This document shows, piece after piece, positions 10,326-22,894 of a DNA stretch of 64,000 nt; within the stretch, counting starts at the first letter, position 1; the number at the start of each line of letters is the position of its first letter. Position numbers and translations under genes: made by a program. This DNA comes from Diphasiastrum complanatum. Lineage: Eukaryota; Streptophyta; Lycopodiopsida; Lycopodiales; Lycopodiaceae. The notes beneath the pieces were generated by a model. It ran no database searches. It had not been told where the DNA came from and saw only the letters and a program-made list of their open reading frames with translations. Location: NCBI GenBank assembly GCA_029204225.1, contig CM055107.1, forward strand, positions 35,331 to 99,330, given 5' to 3'.

Positions 10326-11640
10326 ATCATTAGAAACTAAAATTCGGAAAATTCTTCTTTATGCTATCGACTCTCTCCCACGAATCATCATCCTCAGTAC
10401 GACCCTTCCACGCAATTAAGCACTCAGAGATAGAATGATTTCTCAATTGTTTATCTCTGGTTCTTAGCACTTTCTCAACTTCCAAAGGTGCACTAAGCGA
10501 CAAATCTTCCAAATGGGATAAATCCTCATCCTATCCAACTGCATGTAAATTTAGTTTCAAACGACTTACATGAAATATTGGGTGCGTAGTCGATTTTCCT
10601 TGACGATCGAGTTCATATGCCAAAGAACCAATTCTACGTACAAACCTGAAAGGTCCACAATAATGGGTAGATAGCTTATAATGCTTCCATGTACGTGAGG
10701 TCTTAGAATCTTCTGGAATCCTAAGATATACCCAGACATCAACTTTAAAATCTCTTGGAGATCTCTTAAGATCAGTATAGTGTTTAGCTCTATCCTGAGC
10801 ACTTCGGATACTATCCTTAGCCACTTGCAACATTTCTTGCATATCATGCAAAAAATCAGCAACCTTTTGGATCTTAATAGACTTCGTCTCAACATTTACT
10901 GGAGATCTAGGTTGAAAACTGTACATAAGCATAAAAGAACTGTAACCTATAGATGAATGTTTTCTACTATTATATGCAAACTCAACCAGTGGGAGATAAT
11001 CTTCCCAATGAGATTGCCTATGAGAAACATACATCCTCAAAATATCTTCCATAGTTTGATTAGTCCTTTTCTGTCTGGCCATCTAATTCAGGATGATCAG
11101 AAGAACTTAAACTCAAAAAAGTTTCCAGTTTATGGAATACTGCTGACCAAAAGTGACCTATGAACTTAGGATCTCTATCACTAACAATGTCACTTGGCAG
11201 AACCGAAATAATCTTTCAACAAAGATTTGGGCTAAATTAGAAGCCTTTATAGTTGACTTGACTGGTATGAATGCAGCTAACCTAGTTAACCGATCCACTA
11301 CAACCCAAATTGAATCATTTTGTCGTTGGGTCTTTGGAAGTCCAACTACAAAATCCATAGATATGCTTTCTCATTTCTTATCTAGGATATCTAACGGATG
11401 CAACAAACCACCAGCCTTATGGCGTTCAGCCTTTGCTAGTGGAAAATGCTTGCATTTAACAACATATGACTCGACATACGGCTTGAGCTTTGGCCAATAA
11501 AATTCCATCTTAACCAAGTACAGAGTCCTGTGTATACCGGGATGTCCTGCACAGGGTATGTCATGACATTCAAACAAAATCTTCCATTTGAGCTCATCAT
11601 GGTTCTTGATTCGTTGCCAGGCTCTCACTCTACATTCATG
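10302..11640 (-). pseudogene. Gypsy (chromovirus) pol 3' end: integrase and chromodomain
   Basis: Reading leftwards, 11628-11371 has the integrase zinc-binding region (GHPGIHRTLYLVK… with the HHCC spacing). 11358-11158 has the core start MDFVVGLPKTQ. DRDPKF (second Asp) and DGQTE (Glu) can be read in shifted frames near 11170 and 11070. 11082-10531 has the C-terminal core and GPFRFVRRIG. 10512-10330 has a chromodomain-like SECLIAWKGRTEDDDSWE. At least two frameshifts separate these parts. RT, RNase H, protease and Gag are absent. The stop lies 15 bp before the polypurine tract at 10314, so the 3' end of this element is intact at the DNA level. Confidence 0.85.
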
Positions 11641-12320
11641 CCTCTTGTTCTTGGGGGTGAGGCTTCTAGAGATTGATTGGATGCTTCTACTTGGTTGGGT
11701 GGTTTCTCCACAATGTGTTATCCTTTGTGTTTAGGATTTGTAAGCAGGATCTAAGGAGCTTGCCATTGATAACTCTACACATGCATACACTATCTCATAC
11801 CTTGTCTAAACTCCATTTAGTGTGTTCTGGGCCTCACAAGGATATTAGTTACTTTCGGGTCACGTCCAGTATGACGTGGCATAACTAACAGCTTGTTTCA
11901 CTGGAGTACTGTGTATCCAAGACTAGGAGTATATTGTATCCTATGTACTGGTCATGGACATAACACAAGGCATGTGTAGAGTTATCAATAGCAATTCTAT
12001 GAATAGAGGATCTATGCATAGAGAATCTATTCTGGAGGAATCTAGATATAGGAGAGTTAGGACCTTGCATGTCTGTATGCACGGGTGGTTCATGGCTCTA
12101 TAAGAAGAGGCCAAACTCGCCCTACTCCTCATATTTATGATGGATTCAGTGCCAGGGTTTCACTCTACCTTCATGCTTCCTACTCCTTGGCTTGGGGGTT
12201 GAAGCTTCTAGAGTTGATTGGTTGCTTCTATTTGGTTGGGCAGTTGCTCCATAGTGTGTTTTCTATTGTGTTTTGTTTTGTAAGTAGGATCTTGAGGGAG
12301 CTTCTCTTATATGTATGATG
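11617..12320. repeat. Scrambled LTR pieces of the same Gypsy family
   Basis: A minus-oriented LTR start lies at 11965 and runs down to about 11765; it matches the LTR starts at 10087 and 10301. Plus-oriented LTR ends lie at 11617-11760 and 12151-12304, a direct repeat of about 150 bp with 'gattgattgg…gcttctacttggttggg'. A TATA motif (CTCTATAAGAAG) is near 12095-12110 in plus sense. The pieces are back to back, so the 5' side of this Gypsy copy has been rearranged, not just truncated. Confidence 0.6.
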
Positions 12321-13760
12321 TAAAATAGTATGGATTCAAGCTCAACTCATTGCAAATTACTAAATGCTTTCATGTTAGAAATACAATCATGACTACCCCT
12401 CATGCAAAATATTCAGCATGTATTCAAGTATTATACTATGCATACCCCTTGACGCATATGCTACTATGTTCACAATTCTAAGAGTCGGTTGGGTACTAAT
12501 GAACCGAAAACACTCAGAATTGTTCTTAAGCATTATTTGCGTCTTTCAATCTAATACTACTTTAATTTGCTTGATTTGAAACTGAAAAAGCCATAATCAG
12601 ATTGGCATAACAAAAATTAGGGTTTCTATGTTGGAAAGAATAATAGTGATCGACTTATATGCAATGTCTGAACTATAAGAAAGAACCATATACTTGTAGA
12701 ACATAAAAGTAAGTGGTTTCTACACTTGATTATAAGTAAGATAGGTTGTTGGTGGGTCTGGAAAGCATGGATATGATCATAGTATTCCACGCTCGTACAT
12801 GACAAACTTGACAATGTTACAGTTTAGGATGGTATGAATTTACCATGATACCAACGAGGACGACCACATCCTACTTGTTACAAAAAGACATGGTACTGGA
12901 CTATAGTAATGTCATAGTGGTTTGTAGGATTGTGCATCTGTTTAGTTTGAATCGGTGTTGGGTTTGGTAAAATTTAATGGCATGGATTTGCCCAGGTTAT
13001 CTTGAATGGCATGGATTTGCCCAAGGATTGTTTCATAGAGTCCATTGGCTACCAAGTTCATTATTGGTACCAATTGATTCAATATGGCACAAATGTGCCC
13101 TGATACCAACTTCTATGACCAAACCAGACCTTTTTAGTAAATGATTATGGCTCCTTCATAGGATGTTAGACTATTGTATTGTAATGATAGGATTACTTGT
13201 CTAAAACTGATCAGTATGGCGGATATCCTGATATGATGATACTAGGAAAGTATTACGACATGATAAGATAATGGTAGGGAAGATTGGATTAATTATGATA
13301 CATTTCAGTTTAGTTGATAGTGAAACTTGTTTCGGACATCGATAACAACTTATGTTCAACTATGACACCTGTCTTCCTCATCGACCTAACTCGTGCGATT
13401 TTGTTTTGTGTGATGCTGGCAGGTAACAACGAGTTTTTTAAAACTTGCTTCACTTTATGGTACTATGTACTATCAGTTTTTATACAGCTTTGTTTAAACC
13501 ATTATACATATGGGCCATTTGTTGTAGACATCAAGCTTTTGCCCCAGCCATTTTGGGCAAAAACCATTATCAAAGGTAGGTGTATGCTGTAAAATCGTAT
13601 GGATTCAAGCTCAACTTATTGCAGATTACTAAATGTTCTCATATTAGAAGGATGATCATGACGACCTCTCAGGAAGAATCTTCAGCACATAATCAGGTAT
13701 TATACTATGCATATAGATTTGACGCATATGCTACTATGTTCACAATTCTAAGAGTCACTA
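12313..13760. repeat. Direct repeats of about 178 bp flanking 1.1 kb
   Basis: 12313-12490 and 13583-13760 are similar throughout, both opening GTATG-TGTAAAAT-GTATGGATTCAAGC and ending TTCACAATTCTAAGAGTC. The middle (12491-13582) codes for nothing recognised. It includes a doubled phrase GGCATGGATTTGCCCA near 12978 and 13008 and a possible minus-strand primer site (GTTGGTATCAGGGCA) at about 13096-13110. The pair could be terminal repeats of a small element or a diverged duplication. Confidence 0.5.
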
Positions 13761-14767
13761 TTGTTTGGAGGATTGGCACCCTACTGCTGCCCACCTAGTG
13801 CCAATTTTCAACCCACCATCACTTACTTTCAACTTTCTATTGTGTTTATGCTTAGATGATGGTTGTGAAAGCAAAAGGTCCTAAAAATGAACGAAACAAA
13901 AACTATTTATATCCAAAACGGGAGTACAAATCATCTGAGAAAAATTATAACAATTCTCATAAACTAGCTTATCGATATCAAAGGGAGCAAAAAAAATACT
14001 AGTAAAATACTCTAATCTCTCAGATAGAATGTCACTAGCATTAAAAAAATCTAGAAGTTTGTTATCTGAGGACATGGAGGAACTAGCCATATTGAATCTA
14101 ATATCGGTTCAACGCGACAGAATGATATCGGTAGAGGAATGAACAAGAATGCGCGCGTTGATCCGATATCGTTAGGACAAGATTGAAATTTGTCGCAAGC
14201 ACAAGTCAGAAGTGGCTGATATCGATTCAGCGCACCTGAATGAATCTGAACCTTGCACTGTTTGGGAAGGCGCACGTTGATTCGCAAGATAGAAAGAAAA
14301 CAATAAGACTATTGAGTTCAGAATAAAACATCACGGAATCAAAATATGACAAGTGGTGCCCATAATTATAGCCAATTCCTGTTGATCACAGCCATACATT
14401 TTTCAAAAACACAGCCTATATTTATCCACCAATCAGAGTGAGACAAATTTGTACCTACGCCAGAATACATTAACTAGTCTATCACTAGATTCAACGAATC
14501 ATCATTAGCCCTGATCCTAGAATTTGTACCCGCGCCGGAATACATTGAATATTCAATCATTAGCCTCCTCGAATAATCATTAAACAAATAATAAACAAAT
14601 GATAAATGGACATCATTGAAAAACATGTACGAGGAGAATTATTACAATCTCTCGCCCTATTTAAGTACCGTAAAGAAGAGATTTTTTCTTTTGAGATAAT
14701 GTTCATTCAGAACATTTTCATTAGTCGTTCATAATGTACTCCAATATAATTTTTTTGTGTATCAGCA
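13761..14767. other. Non-coding stretch with diverged repeat pieces
   Basis: No gene recognised. Phrases such as ATATCGGTTCA and ATCGATTCAGCGCACCTGAA near 14100 and 14220 are distant relatives of the tandem unit that follows at 14768. 'Gcgccggaatacatt' is repeated near 14460 and 14530. Confidence 0.4.
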
Positions 14768-15360
14768 GATATCGGATCAGCGCGCCTGGCAGAAGATGGT
14801 TATTCTCCATTTGGACTGCGCATGTCGAATCGCTATTGCAGATCAAAAATATTTTTGAAATTTTGGAAACTATTGGACCCCATTATGCATGCTCAAAGAT
14901 TTATTTGGTAGACTCTTCATATTGTCCAAAATTACACAGAAACTATCGAGTCAAGTTCTGATCATTCATATTCCATCCAATATCTGTTCAGCACGCGAGA
15001 ATAGCACCTTTGGTTTTCACATGTTGTATTTGCGTGTCGATTAGCTATAGGATGAAATACTGGCTATCGGATCAGCGTGCCTTTGGAGAAGACAATAATT
15101 TTTCACTTGGACTGCGCACGTCAAATCGCTATTGTAGAAAAAAAAAAATTGAAATTTTTTTGATATTATTGGAGGGTATTTTGCATGATCAAAGCTTGAT
15201 TCGATAGACTCTTCATACTGTCCAAAACTAGGGAGAATCTATCGAGTACAGCTTTGATCATTCATATTATCTTCAAATATCGGTTCAGCGCAGGAGAATA
15301 GCCTATCTGGTTTTCACATGCAGTATATGCATGTCGATTTGCTATTGGGTGAAATAATGG
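14768..15360. repeat. Tandem dimer, unit about 297 bp
   Basis: 14768-15062 and 15063-15360 align end to end. Both open 'atcggatcagcg', pass through 'tttggactgcgca-gtc', 'tagactcttcata-tgtccaaaa' and 'tcagc-cg-gagaatagc', and end 'gctat-ggatgaaat'. No frame is shared. A partly satellite-like origin is possible. Confidence 0.75.
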
Positions 15361-15889
15361 CCGTTGGAATTTTCCAAAATTATAATGATTGGATATAAAA
15401 TAGATCATATATTTATAACTTAACCTTATCAATTTCAGCAATAAACTGTAGATGTGACCATACTTTAGTTGAAATTAATTCTGGTTCATTCGATATCGAC
15501 TAATTATTTTCATGATAGATGGATATTTAGTTTGATTGGATTGACAAGCCTCGGAGTAATCACCATCATAATCTGACATCCAACCCACCACGTTTGTATC
15601 ATTTCGGATTTCCTCTATATCTACTGATGGACGACGCTGAAATTCTTTTGCATAAAGTTCTTACAGTTCTCTACATCCATGCGATATTGACTCAACATGT
15701 TCTTTTTCTCAGATACTATTGTTGCGAGCCATGCCAAGAGGGTGACCATCATGCCCAAGGAATTCAACATTGTGTTCAGGCTTCGGGACACATAATATGA
15801 CAAATTTGCAAAATACTTTAGACCTGTTCCCTCCTCTCCTCCAAAACAAGATTCAGGTAGGAGAAAACAAAAGCAATCTCAACCATCCC

Positions 15890-16741
15890 GGCTTATTATT
15901 CATATATAAAGCAGAGTGTTTCAAAGAAGAGGAGGTCTCTTGGCCCTCCAAATAAAGCAAGGGATTTTTCCAAGCCTTCTCCTCTGGATGAGATTCTTTC
16001 TTGTAGGCATTCTCCTCCCAATTCTCCTCCTAAGTCTCCTTCATCTCCTCCTAGAACTCCATCTTTACCTTCTCCTACTAAATTTTGCTCTCCTAATAAA
16101 TCTCCTCCTCCTACCCCAATAAATATTAGTTCCCCTCCTCCTGTTCTAGGAAATGATTTAGATGATTTTGTTAATGTAAATGTAGAATCAATTTTAAATG
16201 ACAATTCTTTTTCTGGTTTATCTGTATTACTTCTATCACCCCCTGCACTTTCCTTTGTAAATACTCCTCAATATGTACAGTATGACCGATTGTTAAACAC
16301 GTATCTTAAAGCTTTAGGTCCTCGATACAATTTTAGGATGCCAAAGACCAATGTTGGTCTCCTCCTAGATACAAGTGAATTAGAAAGTAGGGATAAAATG
16401 CTAGCTGACAATGTAGGAGGTGGGGCCATTCAGTTTTGGATGAAGTTTTTTCAAACCCCATTGTTTTTAGATGTAGCATTGTTTCCCCTTCAATTCATGG
16501 CTGCATTTGATTTTCCTGATTTCAAAGTTTGCACGATGATATACTCCAATACGTCAGACTGGGGACTCCAATTCTCATGTTGCCATACATAACAAAGTAA
16601 GTGTCTTTTTTTTTCAGCTTTCATTACGTTGAATTTTTCAAATGAATTTTGATTTCACATTGATTCTCATAAATTTATTGTATTCTGATTGCAGTGATCA
16701 TTGGAGCTTATATGTGTTGTCCTTATATGTCAATGATGAGG
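15890..16741 (+). pseudogene. Degenerate Ulp1-like (C48) cysteine protease frame
   Basis: One frame is open from about 15890 to 16592 without a clear ATG. Its first part is Pro/Ser-rich (SPPNSPPKSPSSPPRTP). The second part has DKMLADNVGGGAIQFWMKF, which resembles the 'L-x-D-x-x-I-x-FW' start of Ulp1 domains. A frameshift near 16560 moves to the frame reading ILMLPYIT. A GTAAGT donor at about 16596 and an AG acceptor at 16694 join to DHWSLYVLSL, matching the catalytic-His 'HW-x-L' signature. The Asp and Cys parts are not seen; a minus-strand copia fragment begins at about 16970 and probably truncates the gene. Ulp1-like genes carried by plant Mutator-like or CACTA elements are known, so a transposon origin is likely. 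Confidence 0.5.
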
Positions 16742-16969
16742 GTATGTGTATTCCAGTTTGTTTAAAGATAAACTCTATTACACACACACACAAAAAAAAA
16801 AAAATTGCCAGGAGCCATATCCAGAAAATACTGGAATTCCTTCCAGTACCAAATGCAAAAGCATATACAAAGCTAAAAATTGTTGATACAGAGGTAAAAA
16901 TTTAAGCACATCATCAAAGCAACTTGATCCATCTATCAAAGAAGTCATGAAAGTGCTAGAAGTGGATGA

Positions 16970-17450
16970 GATAGTGCTTGACATAATATCCAATATCAAT
17001 CAACTGGCTTACACTCAACAATTTTTTGGACATTGAAGGAAGATACAAGACATTTTGAGGCTTTGCTCTCCTTCTTGATTCAAGCCAAATAGGAATAGTT
17101 CCTATCCCATGAATATCACATTTAGCACCATTTGCAACAAGAATAGAATTTTTAGAACATGATGAAAATGGAGAGAAATACTCCCTTTGCCTTGTGATAT
17201 GTGAGCTCACCCCACTATCAATCCACCAAGAATCTTCCTCCATAGAAATCGATAATGCTCCCATGCATTCCATGAGTGACTCCTCCTCATTAGCCATCTC
17301 CCTCTTGATTTTTGAAGTTCCCTTGCCTTCTTTCTTTCTTCCATCCTTTTCCATCTTGTAGCACTTCAAGACCAAATGCCTCTTCTTGCCACAATAATTG
17401 CATTTGAATCTCTTACTTGCCTCCAATAGGTTGCCTCCTATTGATGCCAT
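16970..17450 (-). pseudogene. Copia B fragment: Gag zinc knuckle and protease
   Basis: Minus-strand frame from ATG at 17450. A short start (MASIGGNLLEA) runs directly into the zinc knuckle CNYCGKKRHLVLKC (CX2CX4HX4C), so most of Gag is deleted. It then reads SWWIDSGVSSHI (protease D-S-G) and NVLYLPSMSKKLLSVSQL, the usual copia protease tail. Similarity fades by about 16970. Integrase and RT are absent. Confidence 0.8.
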
Positions 17451-17532
17451 AATGAGGAAGTACTAGCATACAAACTATGATATTTCACACAAATCTTGCT
17501 TTTTGATGATCTACTTTCAAGCGTGCATGGAT

Positions 17533-17545
17533 CTACTTGATACCA
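17533..17545 (-). promoter_or_regulatory. Primer-binding site of copia B
   Basis: Minus-strand TGGTATCAAGTAG directly follows an LTR-like end (…TTTTGACA) at 17546 and precedes the Gag start at 17450 by about 80 bp. Confidence 0.5.
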
Positions 17546-18072
17546 TGTCAAAAAAGGAGTTTGGAGGACCTTGAATAGATCATCCACAACCTACATACAT
17601 GAGAGGTTACACTCCAAATTACTTTGGATAAACTCAGGTGTGATGAGCTATCAAACACAAATCGAATCCAGGCAAGAGCTCTTGTACACAAAAGGCAATC
17701 ATCATCCAAAGTCAAGCAGGTTTCATGCATATCCTTGAAAAAACTAAGTGAATCTCATTATGGAAGAGCCAAACAAGCACTTAGCTCTAAACTAGAGAGA
17801 GAAAGTAACCAAGCTCTTAGGTAGAGAGACAATAGACCAAAAGTTTGCAAGACAAAAACTTGATTAACTCTTAGAATTCATATGTAAAAAGAAACTCCAC
17901 ATCCATATAGTGGTAGCTCGATCTCCTACTCAATAAGGCATGTAGTCACCTCTAAATATGATTTGCACCTCATATTGTGATTAGACCTCAAAATTGAATG
18001 TGATGAGGTTTTTGGCCTATGGTGCACAACTTGCCAATTTGCACTTTTACACTTTATGACCATGTGTCAACA
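17546..18072 (-). repeat. Probable 5' LTR of copia B
   Basis: The 3' end is fixed by the primer site. The 5' end is guessed at minus TGTTGACACATGG (18072) because it would give TG…CA termini. No second copy is seen in the window. Confidence 0.35.
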
Positions 18073-19385
18073 ATTCTTAGGTCTCAAGATGGATGTCGAT
18101 TTGCCTATCCTAGACATGCATTTTGATTTGTACAAGTCATGGGTGGATTGAGGCCCACCTCATGATGACACTAGGCATGCTTCTACATGACTAGCTTTTG
18201 TCTAGTTTCACATTGCTTTGAAAAACAAGCTATTCTAAACCATAAATTGGTTGATGCAAATAGGCCTACTACTCACACGTGGGAACATGCTCCACACTAC
18301 ACATGTACATCAAAATTTAAAATGATCAAGCTAAATTTTGCATAATTTTCACAACACAAAGTTTTATCAAGATTCACAAAGGTCTTGGTCACTATCTATT
18401 GCACTCTCCTTACCCATGTCAATAATGATTGGAAAAATTGTCTTGCCTAATTCACCAAGAATAAAGCTCTCATGTTTGAGCTAAAAATGAACTTTCTTAG
18501 ATCCAAACACTACTTTTGGACTCAATTCACTCTCTCCTTGAGAGTTGGTAAGGATCAAAAGAGATTTCAAGCTAAACTACTTGACAATTTTTACTCTATT
18601 GACAACACTTGAGAAAATCAATGACTTTTTGGCATCTACACAAAGTATATTGTACTTCTTGGCCCTCCCTAAGTTCTTTTCTAGAATTTGCCTCACTTGC
18701 AACTAGCTTGATGTTCACAAAGACACAAGTAGCAAGATCTAATTGTTCTTGATTCAAAAGAACACTTTAGAAGGATTCTACAAAGTATGACTCAAGAAAA
18801 TTGAATAGATTTGATTCTAGAAGTTTCACAAAGAACCTCACTTGATTTGATCAGCTCAAGTCTAGCCTTACTAAGGAATTCTAGTCTCAAACCTGTCACT
18901 CTTTCACAAAGATTGACTGAAGATATAATGAGTATGCATCAAATTCCTGTCAAATCTCATCAAAAACCAACTCACACTCGATGGAAAAAATTTGATTCTA
19001 TAAGCTCACAAAGACTTGACTTGATTTAATGACTCAAAATAGACTTTCAGCCTTCCAAAAGATTTATTGGCTATTAATTGGATTTAATGACACAAAGTCA
19101 AATCTCAATAATGGCAAATGACCTTTGATGCTTTCTCTTTGATTTGCATCAAAAATCTCATCAAGATGATGTGTAGTAAAATTATGAGGATCCCATCAAT
19201 AATGGAATATTAAATGCAGGTACAACGGCTCCCCACGTGTGAAAAGTACACTTGCAGCCCACTATCACACCTATAGGCCTCAAACAATCACTTGGGTTTA
19301 GGCTTGCCCTCTCAAAACTAGCTCTTTGGCATCAAACTTGCTAAATTGGGATTGAGTTTTGATCAACAATTAAACTCTTGTACTT
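18073..19385 (-). other. Non-coding interior next to LTR C
   Basis: Lies downstream (minus strand) of the primer site at 19398-19386. No Gag, protease or RT is readable. CACACGTG-type phrases recur near 18275 and 19235. It may be a stripped copia interior later joined to copia B. Confidence 0.35.
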
Positions 19386-19398
19386 GGCTCTGATACCA
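19386..19398 (-). promoter_or_regulatory. Primer-binding site, LTR C
   Basis: Minus-strand TGGTATCAGAGCC, an exact copia primer site, directly after LTR end …TTTCAACA. Confidence 0.7.
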
Positions 19399-20030
19399 TG
19401 TTGAAAGTACAATGTTTAGGACCCTAAATGGATTTACAAAAGATCCTCAAGAGTGATTGGTTACTTGGTTAATCAATCTATTGCAAAACTAGCACTTGAA
19501 TCTTGATTTGGCAATTTTGATCTAAACAAACAAGAACAATCAATTATTAATCAAAACACTATAGAACGACCACGCATGTGAACTATGGACTGTAGCACGA
19601 CCTAATAATAGAGAATCAACTTCACTAAGGGTAGATTGCATTCACATCAAAAAATTCCAACACAAAAATGCTGTAAAAGCTCCAAAATTTCAATTGCTCC
19701 AATATTATGACCTCCCTCTCATTGATTGATTGATTTGCAAATACAAAGAGAATGATATCCAAGGCTGGCTGAGCAGGTATACCTATCTATCGTAGTTAGA
19801 TCAACACCAACTTTCTTGATTTTTGGAGGTAGCTCCTAAATTCTAGGAAACTTGACCAAAATTCCTATCTAATTTCTAAGATTTGGATCTAACCTACCTA
19901 GGCTATTTTTCACACGTGTGATCAGCCTCCATACGTGTGGGACCCACCTACGTACAATTTTACAAGGTTTAATCAAGTAAAATTTGTCAATTTTGACAAT
20001 TTTTCACCAAAAGCACCTCTTGATGAGGAA
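19399..20030 (-). repeat. Probable copia LTR C
   Basis: The end at 19399 is fixed by the primer site. The start is uncertain, about 20000-20040. It contains CACACGTGTG near 19911, like the LTRs of copia D. No partner LTR is in the window. Confidence 0.4.
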
Positions 20031-20050
20031 TGCATTTTCTAGATACATGG

Positions 20051-22894
20051 TATCCAAGAACCATCAAAGTCTTTTTCATTACAACCAGAACCTGTGACAA
20101 TATTACTTCATGGTCTATGGCTAATAGAAGCCATCAGAAACCTAAAAGAGGATGAATATAGAGTTTGAAACTAAAAGTGGACAAATCAGTAACAAAATAA
20201 AATCAATTTTTAATAAATGATGATCGTCTTTCGTAAACCACATACATTAGCTTAACTAGGGTTAGCTCAAAATAGACTTATGTTAACCACGAGTGTTAAG
20301 ACTTGAGCACTCGAGAAACTTGCGTGCAGCAGGTAGGGGTCCAATCACAAGTCAAGCTGCCCGACGGGAGCTTTGGATTGTACAAAAATCTGACCGAAAA
20401 GCTCCAAAAATTTTTGAATAGTGAACAATGTTACAATATTTCACAGGTGTGAATACACAATTGGGCCATGTGTATGTTGAATAGTTGAAAAGTCAAAACA
20501 ATATCTTGACAAAAGGCCCTTTTGGCACTCGAACTACCTCTTATGGTAGCAATGGTAGAGATAGTGTGATGGCAGTTGGTAGATGTAGAAATGGTTACCA
20601 TGTCGTGCATGCATTGACAAGACACAATAGTAGATTTGGTTTGTGGATGGCTTGAAGGAACACTGGTAGTCAAAAGATGAGAGGCCTGGATGAATCCTAA
20701 TATACAAATCACAACATTACATCTACTCCTATAACTTTCATCACAAAGCATATACTTTCGCCTCAACATATCCATCAAGTACATTGCTAGAACAGTTCAA
20801 TTGTTTGTTTACATGCAAGCTTCAAAAGCTCTTTAACAATTTTACATGGAAAGGGAATTTGAATCTAGTGGCATGGAACAAATGTACCAATCCCATTTCC
20901 TTAAGAGTCACTAGCATACGAGACATTTATACTCGATCTATACAACTCCCATCCCATAGGAATATGTAAGTTAACTAGCTCAAGTGAGCTTTAGATGAAA
21001 TCACATCAAGATAGCCTATTAGACCTATTGAGTGATTCTCAAGAGTTGGAGGGTAGTAAATCAAACACTTCGAGGTCTACTAAGGGAAAATGAGTCTTCA
21101 TGTCTCAGTAGGTTGTAGGAAGGTTAAAATGTAATCACAACGCCCGTAGATTTACCTTTAACCCATAAGCAGATTATGAATTTATAGGCACACAATATTT
21201 GACATTCCCATGTACTGAACTCTAATTGTACACCTTGAGGAGAAGAGGAATGCTGCATTAAAAGAGACATTTTCAAAAGTGAAAAGATTTGCAAGGTTTT
21301 CATTTAGTCGCACTCACACTCGGGTAAGCAACGTTTTAAGCCACATCAAGAGATATTGAACCAAGTCAAATAAAGTATGCTCCACAAATTGCAAGGTAAC
21401 ATGCGTCATGTCCATTGATCAATCTTTCCTACTAAGTGCTTTGAGGCACAACACATTATTTTTAAACACAAATCGGGAAAAACAAGACCCCCAATCATGG
21501 AAATTAAAATACAAAAAAGTTGGGCATATTTTTTTTCATAGCTGCAATGTTCCATTGGAAAACATTACATCAAGACTTGCTACAAACGAAACATGCACTC
21601 AAGTTCTTCATCTGCAACACTCTTCCAGTTTAAACCAACAGAAGAAAACAACTTGCACCTTTTTTAGGCTGTCATGCTGAATCATCCAAATATTGGTATA
21701 AAAGACTAGGACTGCAAAATCAGCTTAGTTTAATTCAACCTTATTTTGCTACTAAGTAACATGTTTGTACAATATTGTCCAAAAATCATTCGCAACACTT
21801 GGCATTGCATTCCTTTTTAGATCATGGAAAGCAAGGAAAAACATTTTATTTTGTCAGTTATTTTTTTTTAATGCTTATCAGATGTACAATGCTGCATTCA
21901 GAAAATTAACTGGAAATGGCATTAATGTACAACCAAGTATAGGAGCAACATATCTAGAAAGATCAACAGGAGGAACAAAATCAACTTCTATTGATATGAT
22001 CACTTTTGTGGTCCAGCAATGCAACAACTCATATTAGAAAGCCAGGTTTACTTCTTTTTTTATAATAAGATGCTTTCAAAGTGTAGTTATATGGTTTAAG
22101 GGAGTGCTTGTGTAGAAAGACCATGCAAAACTTGTGGACACCAGTATTATTTTTTAGTAGAAGCCAAGAAATCTGGTTTCGTAGCTATGCTCATTTGTAA
22201 TATATTTGATATTCATGAAAGTTAAGAAAGTTCACTTGTATGGAAAGATGATGACTTCTGTAAATATAGACTGGAATTTTGACTAGTATCAGTTTCGAGC
22301 ACAAGGTCACAAATTTCCAGTTTAGAATGTACAATTGAATATCTTTTATTTCCATACAAATTTTTTTCTTAAATTTGTGATGAGCACTATCGCCAATCAA
22401 ATTTGTATACGTAACCCGAGCTAGTGCATGAACTATTCCCCCCTCATGACTCTAAACGAGTGTGCAACAAGTTCCTACCCCTTCTTTACTTGGTCCAAAT
22501 GATTGACAAACAACATTCATCTAGAGACTAGAAGCAGATTGTCTACTTTCTTGATAGATTCTAGGCTTTGTCACTTAGGAACATCAATCACACTCGAGTA
22601 ACACTACCTAAACAAATTTGCATTGGTTCCAATTTAGAGGACATTATGTAAGAATGGTAGTCATATGTGCAATACTTGTAGTTTTTTCAAGGATTGCTCA
22701 TCTACTAAAAGAGTGATTGCATAAAATGTTTTCAAGATCTTATCCACTAGTGATATGTGGAGTTCCATCCAGAATAGAACCTACACAAGAAAGGAGCCAT
22801 GCAATCTCCAACCTTACAAAGTCCACCCACAAAGAGACAAACCATCAACTTCGTCATAGCAACGCCACAATACACAATTTTCTATCAATATTGA
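20051..22894. other. Non-coding stretch, one possible exon
   Basis: Nothing recognised across 2.8 kb apart from one exon-like piece at about 21881-22037: a pyrimidine tract and TCAG acceptor, then an open frame (MYNAAFRKLTGNGINVQPSI…) ending in TAG. I cannot assign it. Another frame at 20784-20431 (minus) is low in complexity signals and unassigned. Confidence 0.35.

Noticed and set aside
12835-13112. Minus-strand words resembling a copia primer site (near 12848 and 13100)
   Set aside because: Neither is next to an LTR-like end, so they are not annotated as primer-binding sites.
14768-15360. CRISPR-like repeats
   Set aside because: Two long units without short identical repeats and unique spacers, in a plant genome. 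No other array in the window fits.
15896-16204. Gly-rich minus-strand frame of 102 codons
   Set aside because: It is antisense to the Pro/Ser-rich plus-strand frame, which has better context (splice sites and protease signature downstream).
20431-20784. 117-codon minus-strand frame
   Set aside because: No domain, splice or promoter context. His/Thr-rich text fits chance in this composition.
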